A stretch of 64,000 nt of DNA from Armigeres subalbatus (lineage: Eukaryota; Arthropoda; Insecta; Diptera; Culicidae), in assembly GCF_024139115.2 (NCBI RefSeq), contig NC_085139.1, forward strand, positions 2,861,470-2,925,469, read 5' to 3'. The position numbers and the translations under genes were made by a program. The notes under the pieces are model-generated. The model saw only the letters and a list, made by a program, of their open reading frames with translations. It had not been told where the DNA came from and made no database searches. Positions 1 to 11,149 of this stretch are shown piece after piece. Every line of letters begins with the position of its first letter. Positions within the stretch are counted from its first letter, which is position 1.

Positions 1-38
1 AACATCACTGCATGCTTCTATAGCAATACGTAACTTAC

Positions 39-63
39 NNNNNNNNNNNNNNNNNNNNNNNNN
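39..63. other. Assembly gap (25 N)
   Basis: A run of 25 undetermined bases. The 38 bases before it cannot be assumed contiguous with the rest. Confidence 0.99.
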
Positions 64-1844
64 AAGTTGCATTGCCGACAGGTTTTAAATTACACAGTGA
101 ATGGTAACACTTTCCTTTATGTGATTTGCGATCTTCGACGACTTTAACTTCACAATATATATATATATATATATTTTTTCTAATCCTCAATTAGTTCACA
201 TGTTCCAAGTAGATGTTATGAAAAACTAAATTCAGACACTTCAGCTTTCGTCTTCGAGCCAAATTCTGAAAATAATTTCGATACATATTACAAATCTAAT
301 TAAACTGACCCTTTCTATCCTTATTCTACTGTGTCTATTGTCCGACGCACACAGCTTCAATTTTAGCTCATATTTCTGGCAATGTAGAATAAGGGATAGG
401 CGTATCCATGGCGGGTTGTTCCCTAGTCTCGTTCGCCAATCCATCAGCCACAGTATTCGGCAGTATGAGCTTCAGTTATCAGATTCTCTTCATATTGCCT
501 TTTCCTTCAGCGATGAATTCGATACTCTTTCTACTTTGCTTCTTCACTTTATCGTTTTCTGTTAAGTATCAGTCATTAGCTTAAAATCCTGGCAGCATTT
601 TTTCTTGTCCATCACGAATTTCCCTTTTGTTATTTCCTTTTCAGTTTTCAGTTTTGCAACCTAAATTGACTGCCTTTTTCGTCCGAAACCCAAAACGACT
701 TGGTACCTACATTGAAATAATTCCATCTTAGCTCAAATACCTACTTAATACGTTATTTGATTTAAGCACTATGCTTATGTTTACATAATATTTTAGGTAG
801 GTTCACGGCATTTTTTTCACGATTGCTATTTCGTAGTATAGAAACATATGGGGATGAAAAAAGAAAATTATAAGTTACGAAACGGTACTATGCCAAATTG
901 TTTACCCTGGAAATGTTTTTCTGTTTTTCTAACCTAAACACTATATTCTCGGAACTTTTCTAAATTTATGCATGCAATTATTTTTGATCTGGTTGAGAAA
1001 ATGAGCTTGGAAGTTTTCAGACTTCATTTTTATTCCTATTTAGAAACTAATTCACGTATTGTAATTAAATACACCTCAACGATAGATTATGAAAAGGTTC
1101 ATCGTCACTGACTCTGGAAATCTGTAATTGTGTGAACATTCCAAAGGCTTCGATAAAAATATATATACAACGTTCTGCATCAGATAAATCACATACGTCG
1201 TTTTGATACGTCAGCAATGACCGAGGTCATGCTACTTTCGTCGAAATGTTACGCCGCTTCGTACGCTGCATTGTTGATATGTCGAAATGTTGGCAGTCAA
1301 GTTGAAATGTTTACCGCAATATGCGACAAAAATTGCAACACTTACAACACGACGTAATAACATTTGCTGCAGGAAAACAACGTAAAATATTGTTCTCAAC
1401 GAAATTCAGAATATTCAAGCAAACATGCTTAATTTTGAAATCAGTGATGAAAAGTACAAGAAGACGCACGTTTTGAACTATTTAGTTGTTTGAAAAACTT
1501 TTTAAAGTACATTTTCTAAGAAGCGGTGTATAGCAATATTTTCAACAATGATGTTACACCGTTTTGCAAAAATTGATTTACATTTTTAATTACACATTTT
1601 CATGTATTTTGAAGATATACACATTTTTAGATGAATTTTTATACCATATGCTGCTGAAAACGGGTTTGTTTATACCTAGACATACGCCGTTTTGAAAAAG
1701 TACCCGAGTATTGTAAAAAGTGTGAAACAGTGTCCAAGTTGAGATGGATAGATTAAATAGATTAATGTTATTATAAAGTTCACTAAAAAATAGGTTTAAA
1801 AGATGCAAATTTTATTGATAATAAGCATAGCTTGTACCCAACTA
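64..1844. other. AT-rich non-coding DNA with an (AT)n tract
   Basis: No gene or named repeat is seen. A short (AT)n microsatellite lies at about 154-172. The short open frames here (under 80 codons) look like chance in AT-rich sequence: no domain, no conserved-looking composition, no splice context. Confidence 0.6.
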
Positions 1845-2430
1845 GTCTTTGGATAGGAAATGGGTGACAAACTACCGAAATTCAGGTTTTTACTTCTTCA
1901 AAACACCTGAAATTCTTTCATGTTGCATCTTTTAGTTAACTTTTATTACATCGCGATTTAAAACCATTTAATAAACATTTCTCCTGTACTACAAAGAGAA
2001 ACTAGATTACTTAATCTAATCTACTTGGTCTAGTAGACCCTTCTTGCTTTCATATTTACCACTACTGGATCAACCTTTTTTCATAATAAACTCCAACGCT
2101 TTTTGATCAGTACAGCACGGTCGTTAAACGTCATAGGATCCTGAATTGTATCCAAATCACTCAAATGGGGAGCAAAATAGTATAATCCGCTTTAAGATTG
2201 TTATTCTTGCTATGTTGTTTCACTTGTGCCCTGCCTCTCGGCCATGTCGGGCAAGACATATGCGAATCTTCTTCAAGACAGTCCTGACGATCACCGCTGA
2301 CCTTTACCATGACCAGGATCATATTTTCGGTGGTTATAAACGAAAGCTCCCAAGCGATAAAGTTACACTCGGATTACCTTCTGGTGAACGACTTATTTAT
2401 TTGATAATTTGATGGACTACAACAGTTCTT
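1845..2430 (-). pseudogene. AdSL: Adenylosuccinate lyase partial copy B, 3' part
   Basis: This stretch aligns by eye with the 3' end of the better AdSL copy at 15290-15800 (same minus-strand orientation). Shared landmarks include the segment around 2146-2330 matching 15575-15760, and a shared non-coding stretch downstream of the stop (1845-1920 versus 15290-15340). AdSL is the purine-synthesis lyase that cleaves SAICAR and adenylosuccinate; this part would encode the C-terminal helical region. The reading frame is destroyed by many substitutions and indels, so it is non-functional. Because 3' flanking DNA is shared, a DNA-level duplication is more likely than a retrocopy. It is interrupted at about 2430 by an RTE fragment and resumes at 4745. 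Confidence 0.7.
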
Positions 2431-4744
2431 CGATGAAATCCCACGCTTGGATCGTGGAGTATCCTTCTCCACTGAACTTTGATCCTGGTTTGTCATAAGA
2501 CGAGTTTATACAATCATTGAATTCCACCATTCAATTGTATCTTGATCGAGCGCTGCTGACCTCAACAGTAAGGCTGCTCCTCAGTGTCTCGCACTTGACT
2601 CGAATTCTACGAGAGACACTGAAGACGGCCTTACTGTTGAGGTCGAAAATACGCATCTGTCAAGATACAATTAAGTGCAGGAATTCAATGGGATTGGTAT
2701 AAACTCGTCTTACACAAGTAACATTACATTCCACCAAAAAAAGCTCCGTAAAATAATTTTCTATCTCTCGATTCTGGGCCAATCGCTTCCAGTCGCCCGA
2801 GACATTTGAGCGCAGCTCGTCTTCAACTCCAAAAAAGCCATGAGTGCATGCGGCCTTCCACGAAACCTGCGGGCTCTTCCAGGTTCTCTAATAAATATTA
2901 TCTTCGCTTGACGCGTTCTTTCGCGCATACGAACAACGTGACCAGCCCACCGTAGTCTGGACGTGCTGAATAAAGCTTAATATCCAGCCCTTTATACACC
3001 TGGTACAATTCGTGATCCGGGCGGCGCCGCCAATGGCGAATTCACCTTGTTTACCGCCGAGTACAACCGCAGTAATCTTAAGCTCAAACACTCCGAAAGC
3101 TCTCCGATCAGCCTTTTATTGTGTCCATGTCTCTTGGCCAATGTATAAAGCCACCAGAAGAATCAGAGTAGTATACAGCGCGAGTTTTGTTTTCGTACGT
3201 AGACCATGGGACTTAAGCTTTGTTTACGAAGTAAGCATGTTCTAAGCCCTAGCAGCCGTAACCACGTCTTTTCACCTCGCAGGTACGACACATCGCACGT
3301 CACTAATGTTCGCAAGATACACAAATGTTTCTACCACTTCAAATTTTTCACCATCCAGCACCATTTCGCTACCACCACCACCACTAAACCCCATGTTGAC
3401 GTTGTTGACCATGTAATTTCGTTTTGCTGGTATTGATCGTGAGTCCAATCCTGCCGCCTTCCTCTGTAAAAGGCGCAATGTGCCTCTTCCACGGCACGGC
3501 GATCAATTCCGATCAAATCCCAGGATAGTCATGCGATTTTGCGGATAATGGTACCGCTTCTTTGTAACACCCGCTCTCCTAATCCGGCTCCCTCGAGCGC
3601 TATATTGAACAGTAGATCTGAGAGTGCATCACCAGTTGCTTTAATCCATATAAAAGGTGGCAAATAAAGCCACCATACTTTATCCGCAAATCCTTGGTAC
3701 TTGATTTCGATCCGTCCAACGTTATAATGAATCAGCCGTATCAGTTTCGCTGGAAAACCATGTTCAAGAATAATTTGCCGCATAATTCATTCTGTTTCAC
3801 TGAATCATACGCCGCCTGGAAATCATCAAAGGTGATGATGTGTTTGCAAGTTATACTCCTGAATTTATCGCTGATTTGTCTCAGTGGTAAAGATTTGATC
3901 CGTCGTTGATCGGCCCTCACGAAACTCGTTGCTTGGTATTCGCCGACAGAAGGACTCCTTCAAGCGAACTCAATTGCTGCTGAACAGAATACATGGACAT
4001 AATTCTGTACCGCCGAATTAAGGAGTGGTTATTCTCGGCAATTGGCGCACTCTGTCTGCAGCTCTTTCTTAAAGAGAGATGCAAATGAGTGTTCAACCAG
4101 TTAAAGTGTGCATTTGCAGAACTTCATAAAGCAGCTCACTGCCATGTTTGAGTAGTTCGTCAGAGCTGGTCCTTCCCTGCAGCCCTATTAATTTTTCAGC
4201 TCTTTACCAGCTTTTAATCTCAACGCCCCTGTGTAGGCGACTCCATAGCTTGTCCCATCGTCGCTAATATTTATTCTGCTTCCACCGATGCACCGTCCAC
4301 TTCCACTATTCAACAAAGTCTCCGTTGCTTCCACCTGGCAGCCACTTTGGTTTATCTACAGCAAATTCTTTTGCTGGTCGTTGCATTACGACGGAGAGAT
4401 GGCGCTGTCTTTCTCCGCACGCCATTGACATATCTTCTTTGCTTCTTTCCTGCAGTGGGTTCTGTTTTTCGATCGCTCTCATTTCAAAATGCCGATCTCC
4501 TACTCGATCGGGTACATCACACCAACATCCGGGCTTGGCAACGTTTTTCTCTGTCTGTCACTATCTGAGACTCCACATCGAACCAACCCGTCGGGTCGCC
4601 CCTGCAATGCAGCGCCCAATACTTCTCGTGCTGTTGCCAGCTTCCACTCGCTCCAGTGGATCGACTCCTATAGCTCGCTTGATGTTCTTCTCGTTAACGC
4701 TGATTGTACTTATCCGTTCGTCGGAGCGTCTACAGAACGGCTAA
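2420..4744 (-). mobile_element. Degenerate RTE-clade LINE fragment inserted in AdSL copy B
   Basis: Reading the minus strand gives decayed RT and post-RT segments. Examples are a relic of the pre-RT conserved helix at about 4130-4170, RT segments around 3530-3850, and the C-terminal NHEL-type region near 2990-3040. The same LINE type lies on the plus strand at 5280-8110; the two share their 3' portion (for example 2764-2800 versus 8005-8030 and 2440-2470 versus 8020-8060). The 5' part is missing, as expected for a 5'-truncated target-primed insertion. It separates two blocks of the AdSL partial copy and carries a foldback in its 3' end. Confidence 0.6.
2497..2711. repeat. Foldback element with hammerhead-like motif in its right arm
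   Basis: The left arm starts AAGACGAGTTTATAC at 2497 and the right arm ends with its complement at about 2697-2711. Inner arms (about 2550-2590 and 2606-2645) are also complementary with some mismatches. The right arm contains CACTGAAGACGGCC followed 10 nt later by GGTCGAAA (2617-2648), resembling the CUGANGA / stem II / GAAA halves of a hammerhead ribozyme. It sits in the 3' portion of the RTE fragment. The family is not identified with certainty; Penelope-like terminal repeats carry such motifs. Confidence 0.55.
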
Positions 4745-4935
4745 ACCTTCGGAAATCTTTAAGTTGTTGGGAGGCAAGGGTATACGCTAAAGGAAGGGCG
4801 TCACTGTTGAGTAGTTTAGTGACGATTTGCCGAATCAATGTAAGGTTCGTTCCAGCCATTGAAACAGCAAAAGTATTGGCGGTAGCCTACGTGGAGTATC
4901 ATAAAGGGGTTCTAAGAACAATAACAACGGCCACT
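4745..4935 (-). pseudogene. AdSL: Adenylosuccinate lyase partial copy B, internal part
   Basis: This block continues the AdSL partial copy beyond the RTE insertion. It matches 15832-16000 of copy A by eye, sharing for example GACGATTTGCCGAATCA and AAGGTTCGTTCCAGCCATTG. It corresponds to the region just C-terminal to the lyase signature loop. Frameshifts and stops are abundant. About 40 bases between the two blocks (relative to copy A) are lost or were replaced at the insertion site. Confidence 0.7.
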
Positions 4936-5279
4936 AATGAAGGCTGGATCTCGGTTGAATTCTCATGCCGTTAGAGCTTTGATGAGTTCAGAAGAAATGA
5001 TCTACCAAAGAAAAGATCTATTGTTGGTGTCTGTTACCATTAGGGTGTACCCTTTTTGCAACTTCTTTGTGCAAAGTCATTTTCTACAATTTTCAACAAT
5101 GTATTTTCTACAACATTCTACAAAGCAATTTACCATTGTTATCGGAAGACGCTAACGCTCAGTGTCGTGGTGGTGAGAGGACTTCTTCTGTCCCGTAATC
5201 CGGTAAGAAGAGCTTTTCATCACCGTTTATGACAACATCCTACAGCTATTAAGTGTACCATGCTGTTGCCAGTGAATGG
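4936..5279. other. Unassigned AT-rich DNA
   Basis: No gene or clear repeat is seen. A short imperfect direct repeat of the type TTTTCTACAA occurs at about 5080-5125. Confidence 0.4.
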
Positions 5280-5805
5280 CCATCAGTAGTACTCCCTACT
5301 TCTGCACGAAAAATATGTTCAACTGGAAAATAACACCTGGAGAAACCCAAATGGTGAAACTTGGGCAACCGGAAAGACCATGTTCTGGTGGAAGGGCGCC
5401 ATTTTTCGGATGTTATCGATGTGCGGACATTCAGAGGTCCGAACATTGACTCTGATCACCACCTCGTTGTCAGCAAAATTCGATCACGGTTGTCAACTCG
5501 TATCGTGAACGAAAGATCACAAGCGAACGATGTTACAATATCCAGCGATTGTCGAGGAAGAGAGTATCGGCTGAGTAACGCCATAAGCTCGAAGAACGGA
5601 TAAGCGTCCAATCAACGTTAGCGACAACATCAACGATCTATGGGGAGTCGATCAGTGAAGCGGTAGGCATACAGCACGAGAAGTGATATAGGCAATGGCA
5701 GAGGGCGACCCAGGACGGGTTGGTTCGATGTGGAGTGTCGAGAGAGAAGTGACAGACGAGAAGAACGCTGCTATAGGCCGGGTATGGGTGTCGGCACCCG
5801 ATCGA

Positions 5806-5815
5806 ATATATATAT

Positions 5816-5863
<48 letters not shown>
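5806..5863. repeat. (AT)n microsatellite
   Basis: A nearly pure AT dinucleotide run, broken once by GCC at 5818-5820, inside the RTE relic. Confidence 0.95.
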
Positions 5864-5865
<2 letters not shown>

Positions 5866-6389
5866 AAACTTTATTAATGTAAATCGACTTGAATAGAGAG
5901 ATCGATACAAGGAAGCAAGAGCAGCCGAAAACTTAGAACCCACCGCAGGAAGAAAAAGAGTATACGAAGAAAAAAGAAGTTACAGAGGCGCAGAAAAAAT
6001 GGAGCAGAACGATATGCGGAGGTTTTGCCATGAAGGTGTCAATATGGCGTAAGAGTAGACAGCGCCATTCTCCCTTCAAGGTGCAACGACCAACAAGAGA
6101 ATTTGTTGATGATAAAACTGAAGTGGCTGGAAGGTGGAAGCAACACTTCCGAGACTTTTGAAGAATGGAGGAAGTGACGGTGCATCGGTGAATGAATAAA
6201 TATTAGCGACGATATGGACAAGCCAGAGTCACCTACACTAGATGACGTTAAAAAAATCATAAAGAAGCTGAAAAACAATAAAGGCTTAAGCGGGGAAGGA
6301 CCAGCTCCCTGGCTGAACTTCTCAAACACGGCAGTGAGCAGCTTGCTGAAGTTCTAAAAAGAAAAAAAGATAGGGACAATCGTCTTCGA

Positions 6390-6598
6390 CTAGGAGGTCA
6401 GTACAGATCGAACACCCAGTATGAGACAAACGACAGGACACATAACACCCAGTGGACCAGTGGAGAATTTTTCGATCACGAAAAAGTTTTCTTCTTTACC
6501 TGGGCGGAATCGAACCCACACTCCATGGGTGTTAATAGCGGCAAGTTCAGAACTGATTGCCGTCGCTATCCGCACGGCCACTTAGGCCATACAGTTCT
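6390..6598 (-). mobile_element. tRNA-derived SINE (not Feilai-like)
   Basis: On the minus strand the element begins near 6598 with GGCCTAAGTGGCCGTGCGG, which fits a pol III A box, and has a B box GGTTCGATTCC at about 6505-6515. The 3' body runs to about 6390. Its body differs from the Feilai-like copies, so it is a second SINE family. It interrupts the RTE relic between its RT segments. Confidence 0.65.
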
Positions 6599-8110
6599 GG
6601 GTAACTATGGCTGCCGAAAATAACAGCAGATGAGAAATGCCTGTTAGCTGGTTGGACGGCCTCATTTTCCCCGCTATTTAACTGAAAGGAGCTAGACTGG
6701 AGTGCGCCAATTATCAGCGAGGAATAACCCTCCTTAATTCGGCCGTACAAAATTGGCGTCCCGAAATATTCTGTTCAGCAGATTGGAGACCAGTTTGAAG
6801 GAGTCCTTCGTCGGTGAATACCAAGTGGTTTTTCGGGAGGGCTGACTAACGACGGATCAAATAACCTTGATAAATTTCCGAAGTACAACTTGTGACACAT
6901 CATCTGGTTTATTGGTTTCAAGGTGGCGTACGATTCAGTGAAACGGAAATGAATTATGGCAAATTATGCTTGAACTTATGATTTTTCCAAGAAATCGATA
7001 CGGCTGACGGTATAATTGCGGACGGACTGAAATCAAGTGTAAGGGGATTTCGTGGATGAAATATTATCGACGTCATTTGTTTACCTTATATATGGATTAA
7101 AAGAGGTGATGCCACTCTCGAATCTACTGCTTCAATATATAGCGCCTCGAGGGAGCGATTAGGAAGAAACTGGTGTGCCAAAGAAGCGGTACCATTATCA
7201 CAAAATCGCATATTCTCCTGGGATTTGCGGACGATATTTATTATCAGGAGATTGATCGCCGTGCTGTGGAAGAGGCTTTTGTGCATTTTTAAGAGGAAGG
7301 CAGCGAGGATTGGACCACGATCAAATACCAGCAAAACGAAGTACATGGTCGCTGAGCAATCAACGTGGGTTCGATGGTAGTGGCGGTGGTAAAGCGAAAT
7401 GGTGCTGGATGGTGAAAAATCTGAAGTGAGTAGAAGCATTACCGTAATTTGGAACATTAGTGACGTGCGATAATGATGTTACCCGGGAGGTGAAAAAGGC
7501 GTATTGCAGCCGCAAATAGTGGGCTTATTACGATGACCCTCGTAACCAGCTTAAATCTCGTAGTCGAAGCAAGCGAAAAACAAAACTCGCGCCAGTATAC
7601 TACTCTGAATTCTTCCGGTGGCTTTTATACGGCCAAGTGAGACATGGACGTTAAAGGAAGGAGTTGAATCGGAGAGCTTTGGAGCGTTTGCGCGTAAGGT
7701 GCTGCGGACAATACTCGGCGGTAAACAGGTGAATTGCATTCGGCGGCGTTGCATGAATCACGAATTGTACCCAGGTGTATAAAGGGCTGGATGGTATTAA
7801 GTTTATGGCTAACACGGCAGACTATTGCAGGCTGGAGAAGGTTACGTTGTTAAACGTATGCCGGAAGAACGACATGCCGAAGATAACATTTAGTAGGAGA
7901 GACCCGGAAGAGGCCGCAGGCTTCAGAAGAACCGCATACACAATGGCTTTTTGCAGTTGAAAGAGGACCTGAGGGCGCCCAATGTTCAAGGCTGGTATGA
8001 CTGGAAGCGATTGGCCCAGATCGAGTCCAGTGGAGAAGGATACTCCATTCTGGCGTAGGTTCACCGAAGAGCCAGTTAGCCCATCAGAGAGTATCAGAAG
8101 TAAGTACCAT

Positions 8111-8513
8111 TCTACAAAATTATAAAGAGAATTGAATTCTAAAGCATTTTTGCTTTGCAAAATATTTATTTTATCTCATACAGGTAATGTTTTATGACAA
8201 AATTACTAAATGTGGATTGGGTGGTCCCGAAAAAAACTGTTTTTAGACTTCTACCTTTTTCAATTCAAATTATTTTCAAAAACTTTGTCTGCTTAACATC
8301 GCTTTTACGGTCTTTTTGGTTACATAAGATGGTTGATAGCTCTACTTTTCAAGCCAGTTATAAGTTTCTTTTCGTGTTCATAGAAGAAGACTTCGTGTTG
8401 TTCTAAAATGGAAGGAAAAGCTTCGTGCTGGTTCAGGGGTTTTGATAATATTGGCATTTGTATTGGGATTAGCTTACTTCGTGAGTGCTGTTTCAGTCAA
8501 GGAAAAGTGAGGT
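8111..8513. other. Unassigned AT-rich DNA
   Basis: No gene or recognised repeat is seen between the end of the RTE relic and the next MITE. Confidence 0.4.
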
Positions 8514-8709
8514 AGGGAATAGACTGGATGTTTCCTAATATGACATTGTCAGGGGGCTTTCGTCGACTGGAATTTTATGAAATTTAGGCCTACAATATTC
8601 TTTTGATATGCAAAGAATGTTTGGGGGCCAAATTTGGGCATCAGTCATAAAAACCCTGACAATATTGGGAACAAAACTCTGCCAGGGAGCTTCGTCATTC
8701 CCCCCTAGT
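8514..8709. mobile_element. MITE, TAGGGGGAA-terminal family (old copy)
   Basis: The right end TTCCCCCCTA (8700-8709) and the internal CCTGACAATATT and GGCCAAATTT blocks match the better preserved copy at 46029-46221. The left end is decayed to TAGGGAATAGAC. It is non-coding. Confidence 0.65.
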
Positions 8710-9119
8710 TGGCTTCTTGCTGGAAATAGTAATTTTTGAGTTCATATTGTCAACATGTGAGTGCTTAGTGGCAACGGCAAATTACGCCATTACCCAATTA
8801 TTTTTGATTTCAATGCATTTTTGATTATAAGATGAAGTTTTCTATTTCGATATTAGAGGATGCTTTTGTGTGGTTGCTAATGAATTCATATATGGTACTG
8901 AGGGGATGCTGAGTGATTAATCGTCGCTTGACATGGAAGAGCTTACAACTTATTAAAAAAGCGTGGATTGAAGTAGGAGCGTATACCTGCAGGGACAAAT
9001 AGAAATGAATCTTGTTTATGATCCAGGAATTTACTGAGTCAGGAGAAAAACTAAATAATCATACGTTGATTAGAGAATAGAGTTTCAAGGAATGTTTTTT
9101 TTGTTTTGGCTATAGTTAT
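8710..9119. other. Unassigned DNA
   Basis: Nothing recognisable is seen. Confidence 0.4.
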
Positions 9120-9530
9120 AGAATGCCGCAGCAATGCCACCCTTCAAAGTCGGAATAGATCCGAGGAACGACTGGATCCGGTGGAAAGCGAGATCTAGAT
9201 CCGATTTTTGGCATGAGCATGAGTGATGATTGACTCTCCTACCGAGTTTGCTACATCCAGCATACAGGTCAGCTGTAATGGTGCACAGAAGAACCTACAA
9301 CAGATGAAGTTTGGGACTAACCTCATCTTCAATGTGTAAGAGACTGGTGACCCGTAAATAAGCTCGCTTAATACCAGCGCCAACGGTCAGTCCGGAATGC
9401 AGGTCAATTGAGGGAAAGGGGAGGAAATTGTTGACGTGATACTCGCTTTGATAGGAAAGCCGAGCAGAGTCAACGTACCTGCACGAGAAATCACTGGGAC
9501 GTTGGATATATGCTGGGGTAGGGTGTTATT
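9120..9530 (+). pseudogene. Possible LTR-retrotransposon gag/protease relic
   Basis: In the plus strand a segment at about 9130-9190 reads PPFKVGIDPRNDWIRWKA, which resembles the start of gag in mosquito Ty3/gypsy elements. An IDS-type tripeptide a little further on might be a protease remnant, but stops and shifts are frequent. It could be the 5' part of the gypsy remnant at 11.1-13.5 kb. This is recognition by eye only. Confidence 0.3.
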
Positions 9531-11149
9531 GGTAGGGTTCGTTTTGCGAAGTAAAACCGGCGCTGTGTATGGCGTGTAGTTTGACTGATGAAAACAAAAC
9601 TATTTTTTATTAAAGGTCACATTTAAAGCAGAACACAATCACCGCAGGATCGGCTCATCGCCTAATGCTTATCACACAAAAGCAGTGATCAAAACTTTGA
9701 TAACCAGCCGATCGTTCTGCTTACCTGAAGAAAAACATGTCTGGACGCGATTCAAACTTTAATTTTTGTAATTGAATTCACTCCACACGCACGCACGAAG
9801 CGGTAACGTACTTTCGGTTACCGGGCCGATCGTTCTGCTTATCGCACAGCACACAACAAATTCTTGATGACCGGGTCAGATCTGTTTACTGAAGAAAAGA
9901 AGCACTGACGTTTTGGACGCGATCTCCGGATCATTCTACGCTCAATACAAAACACGATCATATCTCTGAGATCTAGATCGATTTTTACAAAGCGAACAAA
10001 AGTGGAAGAAGGATGAAGATAAGTTTAACTAATTGTTGGTTCTTGGAAGCATCGATCTTCAGTCATATTTTGACTGTCATATTAGTAATATGTTATCCTT
10101 ATCATCAACAGCCTTCCTCTCGGGGTTGAGATACTTAGCTAACAACTAATATGCCAGATGATCTGTGATCTATCAAGATCACAAATTCATCCAACATCGA
10201 TTTAGGTGCAAGAAGAATTGAACAATGTATGAGAAACCTCCTTTTTCCGAACCCTAAAACACGCAGGGCGGATCGTCATTTTCTGCAAGGCTCAAGGCTC
10301 TGTAACACCAACAACGAACATTACCTTTTGCGGAGAGCTTATTGAACTGAAGCAATCAGGTGGTGAATTCCTTAGGCCCCTCAAAATGGACCCGCAACCC
10401 GAAATGAAAACCGACAAATTAATGACATAACGGCAAAATTTTTTAGCACGCCTTTGCGAACTTCTCCGGAGGCTCGCCCTACAGTACTGGCCGTTCCAAA
10501 GCCACGTAGGAGAGCTGGTACAAGCTGCTTGATAATCCCTTTCTTCACGTACCAGACGTCGTCTCCATTACCTGGGACTTTGGCAGCACTCCGCATCTGG
10601 GGCTTAATCGTTGCTTCAAAGCGTCGGTCTGTTTTAGTACGGCATCCGTCGAAAGAGAGTCTCACAGCTACAGATTAGGAACACCATACCAGGGACACGA
10701 CTTGGACAATTAAACTACCAGAACCGTATAAGTTGTTTCCTTACATGCCAAGTTATGTCAGAAACTGCTTCCAGTCTATCTCCAACAACATGTTATCGAA
10801 AGGCCAATTGGTGCGTGCGTCATACTTTCGTGATCCCCCACCACACGACGGCGAAAGAGGAAGAAAGGTGTTTTTTGATCGCAAGGGGCAATCCACTGGA
10901 AACCAGCTGTTTTGGCGATCTGACCAACAGAGCAATGATGAGCAAATTCTGCAGCACTCGCGCTGCAAGATAGGGCAATTACAGAAGCTTGACTCTATAA
11001 CACACCCCATACCAGTACCTAGATTTAGTTAAAACTACTGTATTAGTAATTCCTACTCATTTTATATTCCGACCGTTTCTTTCAATACCTAATGTATCTT
11101 CCTTGACTCTAAAATGACATGAAGGAGTAATCTGTGAGGCTTCCGTTAT
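9531..11149. other. Unassigned region with short direct repeats
   Basis: A motif CCGATCGTTCTGCTTA recurs at about 9709 and 9827, and GAAGAAAA...GGACGCGAT recurs at about 9728-9753 and 9890-9925. This suggests partly duplicated LTR or UTR sequence. Open frames of 85-99 codons overlap on both strands at 10381-11032 without a recognisable domain. It may be noncoding parts of the neighbouring gypsy remnant. Confidence 0.35.

Larger units (their letters stand above)
5280..8110 (+). mobile_element. Degenerate RTE-clade LINE relic, 5'-truncated
   Basis: The order of decayed domains is the end of the endonuclease (about 5330-5510, with the conserved D-SDHH-V block seen as IDSDHHLVV), a linker (5540-6230), the start of RT with LKNNKG (about 6235-6290), RT core pieces (6690-7260, including a FADD-type box near 7225) and the C-terminal region to about 8110. 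Many stops and shifts are present. RTE elements encode an apurinic-type endonuclease and RT and move by target-primed reverse transcription. It carries an (AT)n expansion and a tRNA-derived SINE. It is more diverged than the 26.9-30.2 kb RTE and belongs to a different subfamily. Confidence 0.65.

Noticed and set aside
4325..4974. 139- and 161-codon plus-strand frames
   Set aside because: They lie antisense to the decayed RTE and the AdSL partial copy.
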